64,000 nt of DNA from a virus. Position numbers and translations under genes: made by a program. Shown piece by piece: positions 16,905 through 26,605 of this stretch. The notes below the pieces were generated by a model that had not been told where the DNA came from, made no database searches, and saw nothing but the letters and a program-made list of their open reading frames with translations. The stretch covers positions 124,001 through 188,000 of the IMG/VR virus record IMGVR_UViG_3300026484_000053. One strand, given 5' to 3'. Position 1 is the first letter of the stretch. Every line of letters begins with the position of its first letter.

Positions 16905-19900
16905 CTACCTCTTTAATCCGTTGTAAGCCGATACTCTCCAGTACCATTTACCTTTTGGTAAGCAATCTACTTTTACATGCGCGTATGTTTTCAATAAGTT
17001 AGTACTAGGTCTTGCTCCATTACCTTCAACAAACTCAGTTGGATTTGGTATACCAGTACCAAACTCTTCCCAATTCTGACTACTATCATCAGTAGTGTCT
17101 ATTGGCATATATGGATTCCACGTACCGTCATTAAGGTAGTGCCATTCGTACTCACTGTGGTAATAACTACCTGGCTCTTTCCATGAATCAATTATTCTTG
17201 GACCATTCTTAAGTACTTTGTGACTAATTATGTTTGGTGTAACTGCATTATCGTCTGTTATTAAATACGTTCTTAGTATAGTATCTGTAGTATCTCCAAA
17301 TCCACCAGTTACAGCAACGCTATCAGTTACAGCATATAAGTCAGCATCGCTCATTCCATCGTCTTTAATAGTATTAATTTCTGTATCTGCTAACACTGCC
17401 CATGTAGCGTTCTCACTATCATAACTCTTCCACTCTTCGCCGCCATCAAAACTAATTATTGACTTAACGCTAGTCATTGCTGATCTAATCTCACTAATTA
17501 TATCCATTCTTATTATGTTGTACGTTAAACCTGCAGGTAATCTTTTCTCTATAAAGTACGAGTCTACATATCCATTATCTCTTGTAACAACACTTTCTGA
17601 ATCTAAACAAGTCATACCAATTAAGGCAAACTCTCTATCAATACTTGTTATGATAGTACTAACATCAACCCAATCACCACTTTTAGTATCTACTGCTACG
17701 TCTGAGTAATTAGATGTAATAAACCCTACGTTATTGTCATTATATCCATAACTCTCAGCTGAACTAAATAATATTTTATTATCTATATACGCGTCGTTAG
17801 TTTTACTGTATAATTTAACTAATACATTATCCTGGAATGAGCCATCTACAGGAACGAATGATAACGTGTATCTATGACCTGGTTCGAAGTTAGGTAACTC
17901 AATACTATATGTAGTAACATTAATATCCACTTTTAAATAATACGTAAGATCTGTACGTCTAAATATAATAGCATAGTACTTGTTAGAGTTACTAACACTA
18001 TGTATACCGTAAGCTATACCTATTGCAGCTTGAGTTGTTCTATCTCTATATTTATCTGTATGTATGAATTCTATTTCTGTAGCTGTATTTTGTTTATTAA
18101 TTCTACCACTTTTAATCATTGCATGCCAATTAGATGTGTAGTTCTGCTCTATTGTATTGTTAGAGTGTAGCGAGTACTGACCCATGTTATTCATACCATA
18201 CCAGTCATTATTATAGAAGCTGTAACCCATTATCATATGTTTAGTAGCATTTACGCTTTTAAAATTGTCTTTTGCTGCAAGTTTTGCACTATATCTACCA
18301 AGTAGTAGTGTTTCGTTATTACTATCGAATCCTTTATTAGTAGGATTAGCTAACATATGATTAGCAAAATGATTTAATTGTCTCACATTATTACCAAACG
18401 ACTCTCCCCATAACTCATTATCGTACATTAATTCTGTACAAGTATATGGATATTGTAATAACTTTAATGTATCGTCTCTTAAGTCATGACGTAAATGATA
18501 TACAGGTAGCTTTGATATAGCCATTACTTCATCAGCTGTTTTAGCATGGTCATACATTATGAACTCATGTATTGATCCGTAAAATGGCTCATTACCATCT
18601 TCATAGTTTCTACCAAGACATATACCAACGTCACAAACTAAGTCATCACTTTCGTCATCGTCTTCACCATCGATATATGTTGTGTAGTTATTGTACACAA
18701 TATCTTCAATAACCTTAAATCCATTATAGTACACATCACATCTATTAGTATCATACACTACAACTGTAACAGTTTGCTCTTCATCTAATGCTATTCTTTC
18801 TTGTTCTAAGTAGTTACCAGCATAGAAATATGACCACGTACCATTTACACAAAGTGCATCAGCAGTGATATCAATATAGAACATTATAGTGCTACTATAA
18901 TCTCGTCTGAAGTTAAACAAACACGATCTACCTGGCATAATTTTAGGATTGAATTTAATATGAATAGTTCTTTCTTGATGTAACTTAGTCAATGGATGTT
19001 CTTTCTTATCATCATGTGGCACAAGTTCACTCATACTAGCGTCTCCATTAAAATAAGCTATATTACCTAGATAACTGTATGGTTTAATTGCAACGTTATT
19101 ATTAGTCCATACTACGTTATTACTAACGTCGCCAAAGTCATCTTCGCTTGCATTATCACTTAACTTATAAGCAATAGTCATACCAGCATCTCCTGAGTTT
19201 GATCTTAATGGAGCATCAGTTGCCATATCAGGAACACTAACTGAACCGCTTGGTATTTGTTTAGCTTCACCTTTCACAAAGAACGTGTCTCCATGGTAAA
19301 CGATACTATCTTGCGCGTCATTTAATTCAGCACTTGTCTTACTCTCATCGTATGTACTCTCTGGTAGTACTCCTTTAACCATTAAATATGGTAGTACTAA
19401 GTCACTAACACTATTTACTCTATTATCGACTAGTTTTGACACATACGGTAGGTGTAACTTAGCTTCACTTGAACTATAGCCGCCATTTACAATGTCCAGC
19501 TCATCTACTTTCGGTTCGAAGTTACTAGTTGGGCTAATCTCTAATCTATTCTGTAACGAACCGAATCTTTGTAATGGCTCCATCCATACAAAGTCAACAA
19601 ACTCTCTATCGAACTCCTCTTCATGGTATGGTAGTATTCTTATAGGAGCATCAGGTACTTCTATTCCATTATAGTTGAATAAGAACTTATCAATACTTGG
19701 TGTCTTGTACTGTTTACTAGTTTTCATACCAACTGCTACGTCTATAGTCTTGCCATCATTATTTGCAACTAATAGTCCTGTTAGCGCTATTGTATCACTA
19801 AAACCTAATAATTCATTAATAGTATTACCGCTTGTACCTATATCAGCCAAATCTACTGAACTCGCACTTCCATCATCTACATTTATTTTAAACCAGTTTT

Positions 19901-21641
19901 CTCCTTGATCTCTACTAAGTAATACTTTCATCTCAGTATCTTCTGGTACATCAGCTTCTATCTCGAATCCATTTACTCCACTCCATAAACCAACATCTAC
20001 ATTATGTAGTCCTTTAGTGTATACTTTGTAGTATTTACCTGTCTCGTATTCTGCCATTGATGTAGTAGGTGCATTAACTTTTGTATCACTCTCGTTTATG
20101 TCAGGATATGCAGCATCTCTAACTAAGTTTTCTTTTGTAAATATTTCATACTCATTACCATCATCATCTACACCTACTGGCATATTAGCTAAGAATTCAT
20201 AGTCACTAAATATAAGTGATTTAAAACTATCGAAGTCATCCTGTACTTCTTGAAATGTACTTGTAACACCGTTTATTGTAATATCTTCAAACTCCATTAT
20301 ACTAACACCATGATTACTTAATCCGTAATACTTGATGAACTCTTCATCTCTGTTTACATAAGTATCTTGCGCATGCTGAGCTATTGTAGCAATTGGTGCT
20401 TTTGAACAATTCAATGTTATGTTTGGACACTTAACTATTGTAGTACCACCAGCACCTGTTCTAGTAGGTTGCGACGCATACCCAATAGCGTGTCGTCTAA
20501 CTGCAGGAGTAGTTATTATAGTATTCTCTTCCATTATTAATTCTTTAGTTTGCAGTACAATAATACCTCCACCATCACTACCAAATCCCCAGTACGATGA
20601 GTACATAGGGTACGATGTAGGCATACCCATGAACATCTTATCCAGATCTCCATTCGTACCTTTATATTCTTCAGGTATTTGCATAGCTGTGTATAAGTTA
20701 TCAGCATGTCTATCACCTTCAGCGTTGAATGATGAACCACCCGATGATAAGTAACCAGCATAGTCGCATAGTTCACTAGCAGCTAATGGATCGTCATTAG
20801 AACTTAAGCCATCAGATGGACTTGGTAGAAACCCACATGGAGGAACATGGTAATCATGTCTCTTTACAGTATCATCCAGTTCATCACCAGTTCTAGCCTG
20901 GTATGCGTATCCACCAAATGTACCAACATGGTTGAATATCTTACTATCTTCTAACATAGTAGTTTTATCCCTTACTTTAATGTACATAATCCCTCTAGGA
21001 TTACCTAACATCTTATTACCCCAGATATCAGACTCTGGATGTCTTACACTATCTCTCCAGTTGTATGTATTAACACCCATTGTATCATGAGCATCCATAT
21101 CTGGTTGTAGTGACAACGTAGCACCTATAGTAAGTCTATCAAATTGCATAACAAGTGTAGCTGTATTAACTGTTTCCGATCCTATATAATCATTATTAGG
21201 TGCTTTATCTAGTACATATCTATTAATACCTTCTTGATCTTCTATTACATCTACTATCTTAACTATGTCCCATTTACCAACCTCATCATATAGGTCTTTA
21301 CTAGCACAGTGTTTCTTGTATAGTATTACTTCGTCACCAGCATTGAATACACTAGTCTCAGCAAAGACACCTTGTAAGTGCGTACCGTATAACGTGTCAT
21401 TTATTATTAGCGATTGGAAGTAACAACAAGTTGGACTTAGCATCTTGTCATTAATGTACGTTTGCGAACCTAGTCTACCATCTCCGAAGAAGTTATCACT
21501 CTTTGGGTTAGTATTAATGTTACGTAATGTAGCCATACCATTATCAAAATCTATACTTAATCCATCATTAACATCGTAGTTATCAATGTTGTAAAGTAGT
21601 TTATTTTCTTTGCTGTATTCGTAATTTCGTTCTATAGACAT
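16905..21641 (-). CDS. Giant tail-fibre/adhesin with LamG-like domain
   Basis: 1578 residues, the largest protein here. The N-terminal 500 residues hold glycine-rich loops (GFGSDGGGIIVLQTKELIME, TRTGAGGTTIVKCPNITLN) that suggest beta-helix or collar structure. Residues about 860-1060 look like a LamG/concanavalin-like jelly roll (YLGNIAYFNGDAS, HIKFNPKIMPGRSCLFNFRR, DVGICLGRNYEDGNEPFYGS). A second jelly-roll-like stretch follows near 1160-1330. The C-terminus contains Trp-rich motifs (KGKWYWRVSAYNGLKR). It probably binds host glycans. A late box lies at 21682-21689; the downstream 14372 gene follows by 4 bases. Confidence 0.7.
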   Translation of the reverse strand: MSIERNYEYSKENKLLYNIDNYDVNDGLSIDFDNGMATLRNINTNPKSDNFFGDGRLGSQTYINDKMLSPTCCYFQSLIINDTLYGTHLQGVFAETSVFNAGDEVILYKKHCASKDLYDEVGKWDIVKIVDVIEDQEGINRYVLDKAPNNDYIGSETVNTATLVMQFDRLTIGATLSLQPDMDAHDTMGVNTYNWRDSVRHPESDIWGNKMLGNPRGIMYIKVRDKTTMLEDSKIFNHVGTFGGYAYQARTGDELDDTVKRHDYHVPPCGFLPSPSDGLSSNDDPLAASELCDYAGYLSSGGSSFNAEGDRHADNLYTAMQIPEEYKGTNGDLDKMFMGMPTSYPMYSSYWGFGSDGGGIIVLQTKELIMEENTIITTPAVRRHAIGYASQPTRTGAGGTTIVKCPNITLNCSKAPIATIAQHAQDTYVNRDEEFIKYYGLSNHGVSIMEFEDITINGVTSTFQEVQDDFDSFKSLIFSDYEFLANMPVGVDDDGNEYEIFTKENLVRDAAYPDINESDTKVNAPTTSMAEYETGKYYKVYTKGLHNVDVGLWSGVNGFEIEADVPEDTEMKVLLSRDQGENWFKINVDDGSASSVDLADIGTSGNTINELLGFSDTIALTGLLVANNDGKTIDVAVGMKTSKQYKTPSIDKFLFNYNGIEVPDAPIRILPYHEEEFDREFVDFVWMEPLQRFGSLQNRLEISPTSNFEPKVDELDIVNGGYSSSEAKLHLPYVSKLVDNRVNSVSDLVLPYLMVKGVLPESTYDESKTSAELNDAQDSIVYHGDTFFVKGEAKQIPSGSVSVPDMATDAPLRSNSGDAGMTIAYKLSDNASEDDFGDVSNNVVWTNNNVAIKPYSYLGNIAYFNGDASMSELVPHDDKKEHPLTKLHQERTIHIKFNPKIMPGRSCLFNFRRDYSSTIMFYIDITADALCVNGTWSYFYAGNYLEQERIALDEEQTVTVVVYDTNRCDVYYNGFKVIEDIVYNNYTTYIDGEDDDESDDLVCDVGICLGRNYEDGNEPFYGSIHEFIMYDHAKTADEVMAISKLPVYHLRHDLRDDTLKLLQYPYTCTELMYDNELWGESFGNNVRQLNHFANHMLANPTNKGFDSNNETLLLGRYSAKLAAKDNFKSVNATKHMIMGYSFYNNDWYGMNNMGQYSLHSNNTIEQNYTSNWHAMIKSGRINKQNTATEIEFIHTDKYRDRTTQAAIGIAYGIHSVSNSNKYYAIIFRRTDLTYYLKVDINVTTYSIELPNFEPGHRYTLSFVPVDGSFQDNVLVKLYSKTNDAYIDNKILFSSAESYGYNDNNVGFITSNYSDVAVDTKSGDWVDVSTIITSIDREFALIGMTCLDSESVVTRDNGYVDSYFIEKRLPAGLTYNIIRMDIISEIRSAMTSVKSIISFDGGEEWKSYDSENATWAVLADTEINTIKDDGMSDADLYAVTDSVAVTGGFGDTTDTILRTYLITDDNAVTPNIISHKVLKNGPRIIDSWKEPGSYYHSEYEWHYLNDGTWNPYMPIDTTDDSSQNWEEFGTGIPNPTEFVEGNGARPSTNLLKTYAHVKVDCLPKGKWYWRVSAYNGLKR

Positions 21642-21681
21642 TCTTGTTCCTTAAACCTTTATAGGTAGCTTTGTTTATTGA

Positions 21682-21689
21682 TATTTATA
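21682..21689 (-). promoter_or_regulatory. T4-type late promoter box
   Basis: TATTTATA on the plus strand, 41 bases upstream of ATG 21641. It is in the spacer after the 21693 gene and drives the 1578-residue fibre gene and probably the 842-residue repeat gene. Confidence 0.6.
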
Positions 21690-21692
21690 AGA

Positions 21693-22133
21693 CTAGATAC
21701 CCTTTCTAATAAGTTCTTTGTCTTCTATGTTTATAAAGGCTCTTGTTTCATAACCTATTTCTTTGCTTGACATAACAGTACGTTCAGTGTCGCCATTCAT
21801 ATGAACTGTAACTACGTCCCATATTTGTAATTTTTTATCTCGTAATGAACATATACTTCTAGATGTATGTTTAGGTATACTTTGACCAGCTAGAACTATC
21901 ATTTCTTCAAATGTCCAGTACTCGTCATGTGGAGATTCTGCAGCAAATATTTTTTTACCGCTTGGTATTAATTGAAAGCACAAAGCTTTCAAATTATTAA
22001 ATTCTTGTTTATATACTTTTTTCCAAGTGATACCTTGGTTATGATTTTCAGTAATTAGTTTACCGTTTTTAGTGAATAGCATCCATCTGCATTTAGACAA
22101 GTTTATTTCTATTTCTTTGGATTTTTTAGTCAT
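21693..22133 (-). CDS. Small late protein, unknown
   Basis: 146 residues, lysine-rich; AAAGGAAT before ATG 22133. The sequence mixes basic and aromatic residues (KCRWMLFTKNGKLITENHNQ, then DEYWTFEEMIVLAGQ), unlike the acidic surface proteins around it. No domain recognised. The single-gene spacing and a GATAAATA box at 22151-22158 suggest a separate late transcript. An assembly chaperone or adapter for the neighbouring fibres is possible, because fibre chaperones often sit next to their fibres; this is only a positional guess. Confidence 0.55.
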   Translation of the reverse strand: MTKKSKEIEINLSKCRWMLFTKNGKLITENHNQGITWKKVYKQEFNNLKALCFQLIPSGKKIFAAESPHDEYWTFEEMIVLAGQSIPKHTSRSICSLRDKKLQIWDVVTVHMNGDTERTVMSSKEIGYETRAFINIEDKELIRKGI

Positions 22134-22150
22134 TATATTCCTTTTAGAGA

Positions 22151-22158
22151 TATTTATC
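22151..22158 (-). promoter_or_regulatory. Late promoter box variant GATAAATA
   Basis: TATTTATC on the plus strand, 18 bases upstream of ATG 22133. Confidence 0.45.
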
Positions 22159-22194
22159 CTATATTGTCTATTTGCTATGCCTGCTCTATATGCT

Positions 22195-22905
22195 CTATCC
22201 TAATCTATTTCTAATTTCCATTTTAACAGTTGCACTACCTGTAATTTTAAGCCTGTGGTTAAAATCTTCTTCATCTACAGTACGTTTATGTTCTGTTTCT
22301 ATAGTTTCTTCAGTATAGTCTGTGCTATCATCTGAATTTTCCCATTTTAGAACGCATGTGTCAGCTTCGTCGTCATCGTCTTCTCCATCTATAGGGGTTA
22401 TAGTGAATATTACCCTATAAACTGTACCTCCAAGGTCTGCTAAGTTGTAAACCTCTGCTTCATCTACGTCTATATACTCAAACTCTAAGAATGTTATTTT
22501 AACAGCATAAAGGTACGTTACAGTACAAAACCAGCCATCGTAGTTGTTTGTACCTAGTGATCCTACGTTTTCTTCAAAAGTAACTTGACCTACTACTTCC
22601 CAAACTTCTAAATCGTCAGGATTCTGGACTTGGACTTCTCGATTTATACAGCCACCTATCGGCCAATACTCGGTTGTTATTTTGCCGTCTTCAATAACTA
22701 AATCATGCTCTACCTTCATACGTGATATATTAGTTTCAGTAGGATCAGAACTGATTGTACTTTCTTCTAATGCCTTAATTCTACCCGTAAGAGTTTCTTC
22801 TGAACTGTCATCACTGTACAGACCAGCATTCTTCTGCATGTTTGTAACTGAAGTGCTAAGTTCGTTTAATTTAGCAGTTAGTTTACAAAGATAATCGTTA
22901 GCCAT
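22195..22905 (-). CDS. Virion protein with N-terminal coiled coil and beta C-terminal domain
   Basis: 236 residues. Residues 1-60 look helical and trimeric-coiled-coil-like (CKLTAKLNELSTSVTNMQKN, then LTGRIKALEES). The rest is acidic and beta-rich (TYLYAVKITFLEFEYIDVDE). A helical stem before a beta head is common in short tail fibres. The ATG immediately follows the stop codon of the 22906 gene, so the two are co-translated. Not recognised by family; the fibre role is inferred. Confidence 0.6.
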   Translation of the reverse strand: MANDYLCKLTAKLNELSTSVTNMQKNAGLYSDDSSEETLTGRIKALEESTISSDPTETNISRMKVEHDLVIEDGKITTEYWPIGGCINREVQVQNPDDLEVWEVVGQVTFEENVGSLGTNNYDGWFCTVTYLYAVKITFLEFEYIDVDEAEVYNLADLGGTVYRVIFTITPIDGEDDDDEADTCVLKWENSDDSTDYTEETIETEHKRTVDEEDFNHRLKITGSATVKMEIRNRLG

Positions 22906-23508
22906 CTATATAGTCCTTTCTCTGTATAGTTCCATCGCTACGCTTATAACTATATCTTTATTAGAAGTAGGCGATGTTAGAGATATTTTTAATACAAGTT
23001 CCTTAGGTATAAACGCTGCATCAGACGATTCCATAACCATACCTGTAGTGTTTGTACCTAAAAGATGTAGTTTATTAACGAATCTACTTACTGCAACGTC
23101 TACAGGTGCTATAATATGAGTACCTATCCAAGAATCGTCTGCTGATGGAGAAGCTGTTATATACTGAGCTTCTCCATCTACTGTTATAATACAGTTACCA
23201 CTATTAGTTTCACTCTTAAGTGGAGTGTTAGCAGGTAATATAAGTTCTAGTGATATGCTGTCTCCAGGTATTGCACTTAACCAAGTAACGTATCCATCTT
23301 TAATATAAACGTCATCTATAAACTTGCCAGTTACGAAAGTTTCGTCAAGACCATCTGCATTTATTATAAGAAACTTTTCACCTTCTCCAACCGTTTGATT
23401 AATTATGTCATCAGCTGCACCAGTTATATATAAGTACGTGTCGTCTTGTTTTGGTGATGTAAACACTTTAGGAGATCCATCACTGTATATGTTAGTTAGT
23501 TTTATCAT
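22906..23508 (-). CDS. Virion surface beta protein, unknown
   Basis: 200 residues, beta-rich, opening MIKLTNIYSDGSPKVFTSPK. A strand-turn pattern (DDTYLYITGAADDIINQTVG, then ELVLKISLTSPTSNKDIVIS) suggests a beta-sandwich. It is the middle member of a run 25842-22195 with short gaps, next to the LamG-PA14 protein. Function not recognised; a receptor-binding or connector subunit is likely from position. Confidence 0.6.
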   Translation of the reverse strand: MIKLTNIYSDGSPKVFTSPKQDDTYLYITGAADDIINQTVGEGEKFLIINADGLDETFVTGKFIDDVYIKDGYVTWLSAIPGDSISLELILPANTPLKSETNSGNCIITVDGEAQYITASPSADDSWIGTHIIAPVDVAVSRFVNKLHLLGTNTTGMVMESSDAAFIPKELVLKISLTSPTSNKDIVISVAMELYRERTI

Positions 23509-23538
23509 TAGTATTCCTTTATATTCTTTTATATTCTT

Positions 23539-25842
23539 TTATATAGTTTCTTTTAGATATTCGTGTTTTACTTCTTCAGCTGTTGTATGAACATCCTTAT
23601 AAGTCATTTTTCTCATCTGATAATTAGATTCGTCCATCCATCTAGGTAACGTACCGTCAGGTAAAGCATTAATAAAAAACTTAGTTCCTCTATAATCGTC
23701 TCTATCATCAAAATCCATACCTTTAACTAAAGCTCCATTAATATAGAATTTTATTACACTACCGTCTGAGCATATGTCGATTTTATTCCATTCATACGTA
23801 AGAATTACTTTCTTAGAACTAACTGACTTCCTATTAAAATACACTTTAGCTACTTTGTTATCTACCTCTAGCGCTAACCAAGAACTCCAGTTATTATCTC
23901 CACTTCCTATGCTAAATATTCTTGACTCTTTATAGTTTCTAACATTAAGCCACAACGATATTGTAAATTCTCTAGCGTTATATCTGTCATCTGATTGAAG
24001 TTGAATTTTTTCTTTGTTTCTAACGTCTATTATGCCATCTGTAATAGAACAACTGTTACTTAAAGGACTTGGGTACATATTAGACGCTAACGTTTCGTGT
24101 ACTATATGATTTGTGTCTGAATTATCCTTTAATTCTCCAACTATATTTTCAAATTCTGACGAGCCAGGTTTTTTAACTAGGCATTTATACGAAGTTCCAC
24201 CAGAACCTTGGTAATGTCTGAATCTTAACTTATATGTCTTGCTAGAGTCTAGAAATTCCATCCCGGATTTCATAGCGTTTACGCCATGTCCACCATAATC
24301 TGCTACTATAACTTTGTTATCTATACTTAACTCTACTGCGTCGTCGCCTTGAAGTTCAAATTCATAATAACCATCTACAGAAGGGCAATATGTAGTCTGT
24401 ATAATAGTTATATAGTTTCTGTATGTCTTGAAATTGTTCCATTGTGTTAATTCAGAATTAACACCTTGTTGTACTTCATTAAACAAACAATTATTTTTAG
24501 TACCGTAAATTTTTTCAACACTGTCAAACTCAGCAAAATTGTCTATATGGTTAGTACCTCTTGTACCTGTGCTATAATATGACACCATACAACCAGGCAC
24601 AGTTGCACTTTCAGTGTTTTCTATTAGTAACTTTTCGTAAAGACCGGCTACCATACCTCCACTCATAGAATAATTAAATTCGTTAAGAGCATATATTTTA
24701 CCTCTAAGGCCGTAGTTAGAATTATATCTGTTATTACCGACTACCATAGAGTATCCGTAGTTTCGTATCTTAATAGCTCTATTAATAGTGCATACATACA
24801 GACCGTTTAAGTAAACAGTAATATGTTCTTTATCTCCGTTATATGTAATAATCAGATTGTTTACTACGCCTTCTCTTATTGTGCATATTTTAGTTGTACT
24901 TGAAGCAAAATTAAGATATAAGCTGCCATTACTAGCGTATAGATAATATTGCCCTAACTTGTATAGTATATATTGTATACTATGTTTGTCTGTTTGTTCA
25001 AAAATAATAGACATTGTAAACGGTTCTTCAGGATTGATACTTATACCTGGATCAAATTCTACGCTTGTTTTACCAGTAAACGAAGCGTCAATGTTATTCT
25101 CGAATCCTTTACATATACCAATACTCTTAGCTACAGTGTCTCTGACTTGTCCAGAAATTAAAGATAACGCGTCGTCAAATCTTGCACTAAAAAATAATCC
25201 TTTTTCAGTTTTGTCTTCTATAGGTACTTCAACTACACTGTCATCACTATAAATCTCTTGTAAGTATTGAGTTTTACTTTTTCTTTCGTTAACGTCGTAT
25301 AAACCATCCATCATTAACGTAGCGCTAACCGCTGTTACTGCTGTTATTCTAATTATTGGATCTTTAATTTGATTTTTAGCATCGAAATTAAATGTATTTA
25401 AAGAATGAACAGTTATTTTAGTCATTTTTGGTTCTATTATTTGAAATTCTATAGTACCAGATGCTGAAGTTATTACGACATTATCAAGAAATCCCTTAAA
25501 AATTATATCTTTAGTCTCTCCCCTAGTCATCGTAGCGCTTATGTTTTGGTAGTAATACATATTACTAGCTGCTGGAGCACTTCCGTCACCAGAATCTACA
25601 GTAACATTAGTTTGGGTTACCTTGTTATCAAGTATGTCAACGATTTTCTGAACAGAAGTCTCAGATACACCGTCTGCGTACATCATAGAAATGTTGCCAT
25701 CACTTATAGCTTTAACAATTTCATCTGTACCTTGTCTTAGCTGAGTAGCAGTACCCATATCTGAAATAGCCATCTCCTCGCCGCTATCTAAAGAAAGTCC
25801 CATCACGTCAAATTCTGCATCAGTTATGTTTTTAATAATCAT
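23539..25842 (-). CDS. LamG-PA14-LamG adhesin
   Basis: 767 residues. After a 200-residue N-terminal part, residues about 220-410 form a LamG/concanavalin jelly roll (PFTMSIIFEQTDKHSIQYIL, ITVYLNGLYVCTI, LRGKIYALNEFNYSMSGG). Residues about 430-570 match the PA14/GLEYA carbohydrate-binding fold (DGYYEFELQGDDAVELSIDN, then YKLRFRHYQGSGGTSYKCLV). Residues about 590-750 are a second LamG (FTISLWLNVRNYKESRIFSI, IKFYINGALVKGMDFDDRDD). All three domains bind sugars in known relatives, so this is a strong candidate receptor-binding protein. The order LamG-PA14-LamG is notable for a phage. Confidence 0.75.
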   Translation of the reverse strand: MIIKNITDAEFDVMGLSLDSGEEMAISDMGTATQLRQGTDEIVKAISDGNISMMYADGVSETSVQKIVDILDNKVTQTNVTVDSGDGSAPAASNMYYYQNISATMTRGETKDIIFKGFLDNVVITSASGTIEFQIIEPKMTKITVHSLNTFNFDAKNQIKDPIIRITAVTAVSATLMMDGLYDVNERKSKTQYLQEIYSDDSVVEVPIEDKTEKGLFFSARFDDALSLISGQVRDTVAKSIGICKGFENNIDASFTGKTSVEFDPGISINPEEPFTMSIIFEQTDKHSIQYILYKLGQYYLYASNGSLYLNFASSTTKICTIREGVVNNLIITYNGDKEHITVYLNGLYVCTINRAIKIRNYGYSMVVGNNRYNSNYGLRGKIYALNEFNYSMSGGMVAGLYEKLLIENTESATVPGCMVSYYSTGTRGTNHIDNFAEFDSVEKIYGTKNNCLFNEVQQGVNSELTQWNNFKTYRNYITIIQTTYCPSVDGYYEFELQGDDAVELSIDNKVIVADYGGHGVNAMKSGMEFLDSSKTYKLRFRHYQGSGGTSYKCLVKKPGSSEFENIVGELKDNSDTNHIVHETLASNMYPSPLSNSCSITDGIIDVRNKEKIQLQSDDRYNAREFTISLWLNVRNYKESRIFSIGSGDNNWSSWLALEVDNKVAKVYFNRKSVSSKKVILTYEWNKIDICSDGSVIKFYINGALVKGMDFDDRDDYRGTKFFINALPDGTLPRWMDESNYQMRKMTYKDVHTTAEEVKHEYLKETI

Positions 25843-25863
25843 TATTGTTCCTTATACTTATAT

Positions 25864-26526
25864 TTATTGAGGTGTATATATTTTTCTTAGTTCTAATATC
25901 AGTACAGGGTTATCTAGTTTAGTACTAAGAATTCTACCAGCTAACCATACACCTGACGATAAGTCTATATTTAATGAATCTGCGTAGAAGTAGTCAGTAG
26001 CAGTACTACCTAGGTTTACTGTAGCCAGTACGTCTACACCATCACTTATGTCTCGTATCTCCATAACTTCACCACTATTCTCGTCTGTAGTGTAGTATTC
26101 TGCTGCAACTAAGCAGTAGTCTTCATTGTCTTGTATTTTAAACGGTACCCTGTCACTTCTAATTTCCGGTATATAATTCATATACCTTCTTCTCTTACCA
26201 GTGCCATTCTCATAGAAGTTTATCTTTATGCTTTGATTAGCTAAGTATTTCTGCCTTGCCTCATCCCAGTAGTACGGTAACGATATAACTGTTAATCCTT
26301 CTACTGGATCATCTGCTTTAACTACTTTCCATTTTATCGTACCTGCATCGTCGTATGACTTTAGTATTGAGTTACCTTCTACTGGTACGGGTAGTAGTCC
26401 CTCTGGCGAGTGTTCGTTATTCGTATGCTCAGTAAATGCATCTTCCATTTCTTTCTGTGTAGCAACACCTTGCAGATTCAATTCCTCAACATACTCTCGT
26501 TTAACGCCTCTACTTCTTACAGCCAT
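25864..26526 (-). CDS. Tail-fibre-associated protein
   Basis: 220 residues. The N-terminus is basic (MAVRSRGVKREYVEELNLQG) and resembles the basic N-terminus of the next gene upstream (MAAIKRRVAFVKGLQTELDD), so both may dock to the same tail component. Residues 30-60 recall a fibre linker (MEDAFTEHTNNEHSPEGLLP). The rest is a beta domain (ISLPYYWDEARQKYLANQSI). The stop is 21 bases before the LamG-PA14 gene. The role as fibre adapter is inferred. Confidence 0.6.
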   Translation of the reverse strand: MAVRSRGVKREYVEELNLQGVATQKEMEDAFTEHTNNEHSPEGLLPVPVEGNSILKSYDDAGTIKWKVVKADDPVEGLTVISLPYYWDEARQKYLANQSIKINFYENGTGKRRRYMNYIPEIRSDRVPFKIQDNEDYCLVAAEYYTTDENSGEVMEIRDISDGVDVLATVNLGSTATDYFYADSLNIDLSSGVWLAGRILSTKLDNPVLILELRKIYTPQ

Positions 26527-26572
26527 CTTATTTCCTTATACAATCTATATCGTTTAAATAATTTATTTAAAG

Positions 26573-26600
26573 ATCTGGAGTTACGAAAGTAACTCCAGAT
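26573..26600 (-). terminator. Strong hairpin terminator after the 26606 gene
   Basis: A perfect 12-bp stem ATCTGGAGTTAC / GTAACTCCAGAT with loop GAAA (plus-strand reading). It starts 6 bases beyond the stop of the 26606 gene; a short T-rich tract (CTTTAAATA) follows on the minus strand. Confidence 0.7.
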
Positions 26601-26605
26601 TGTTA

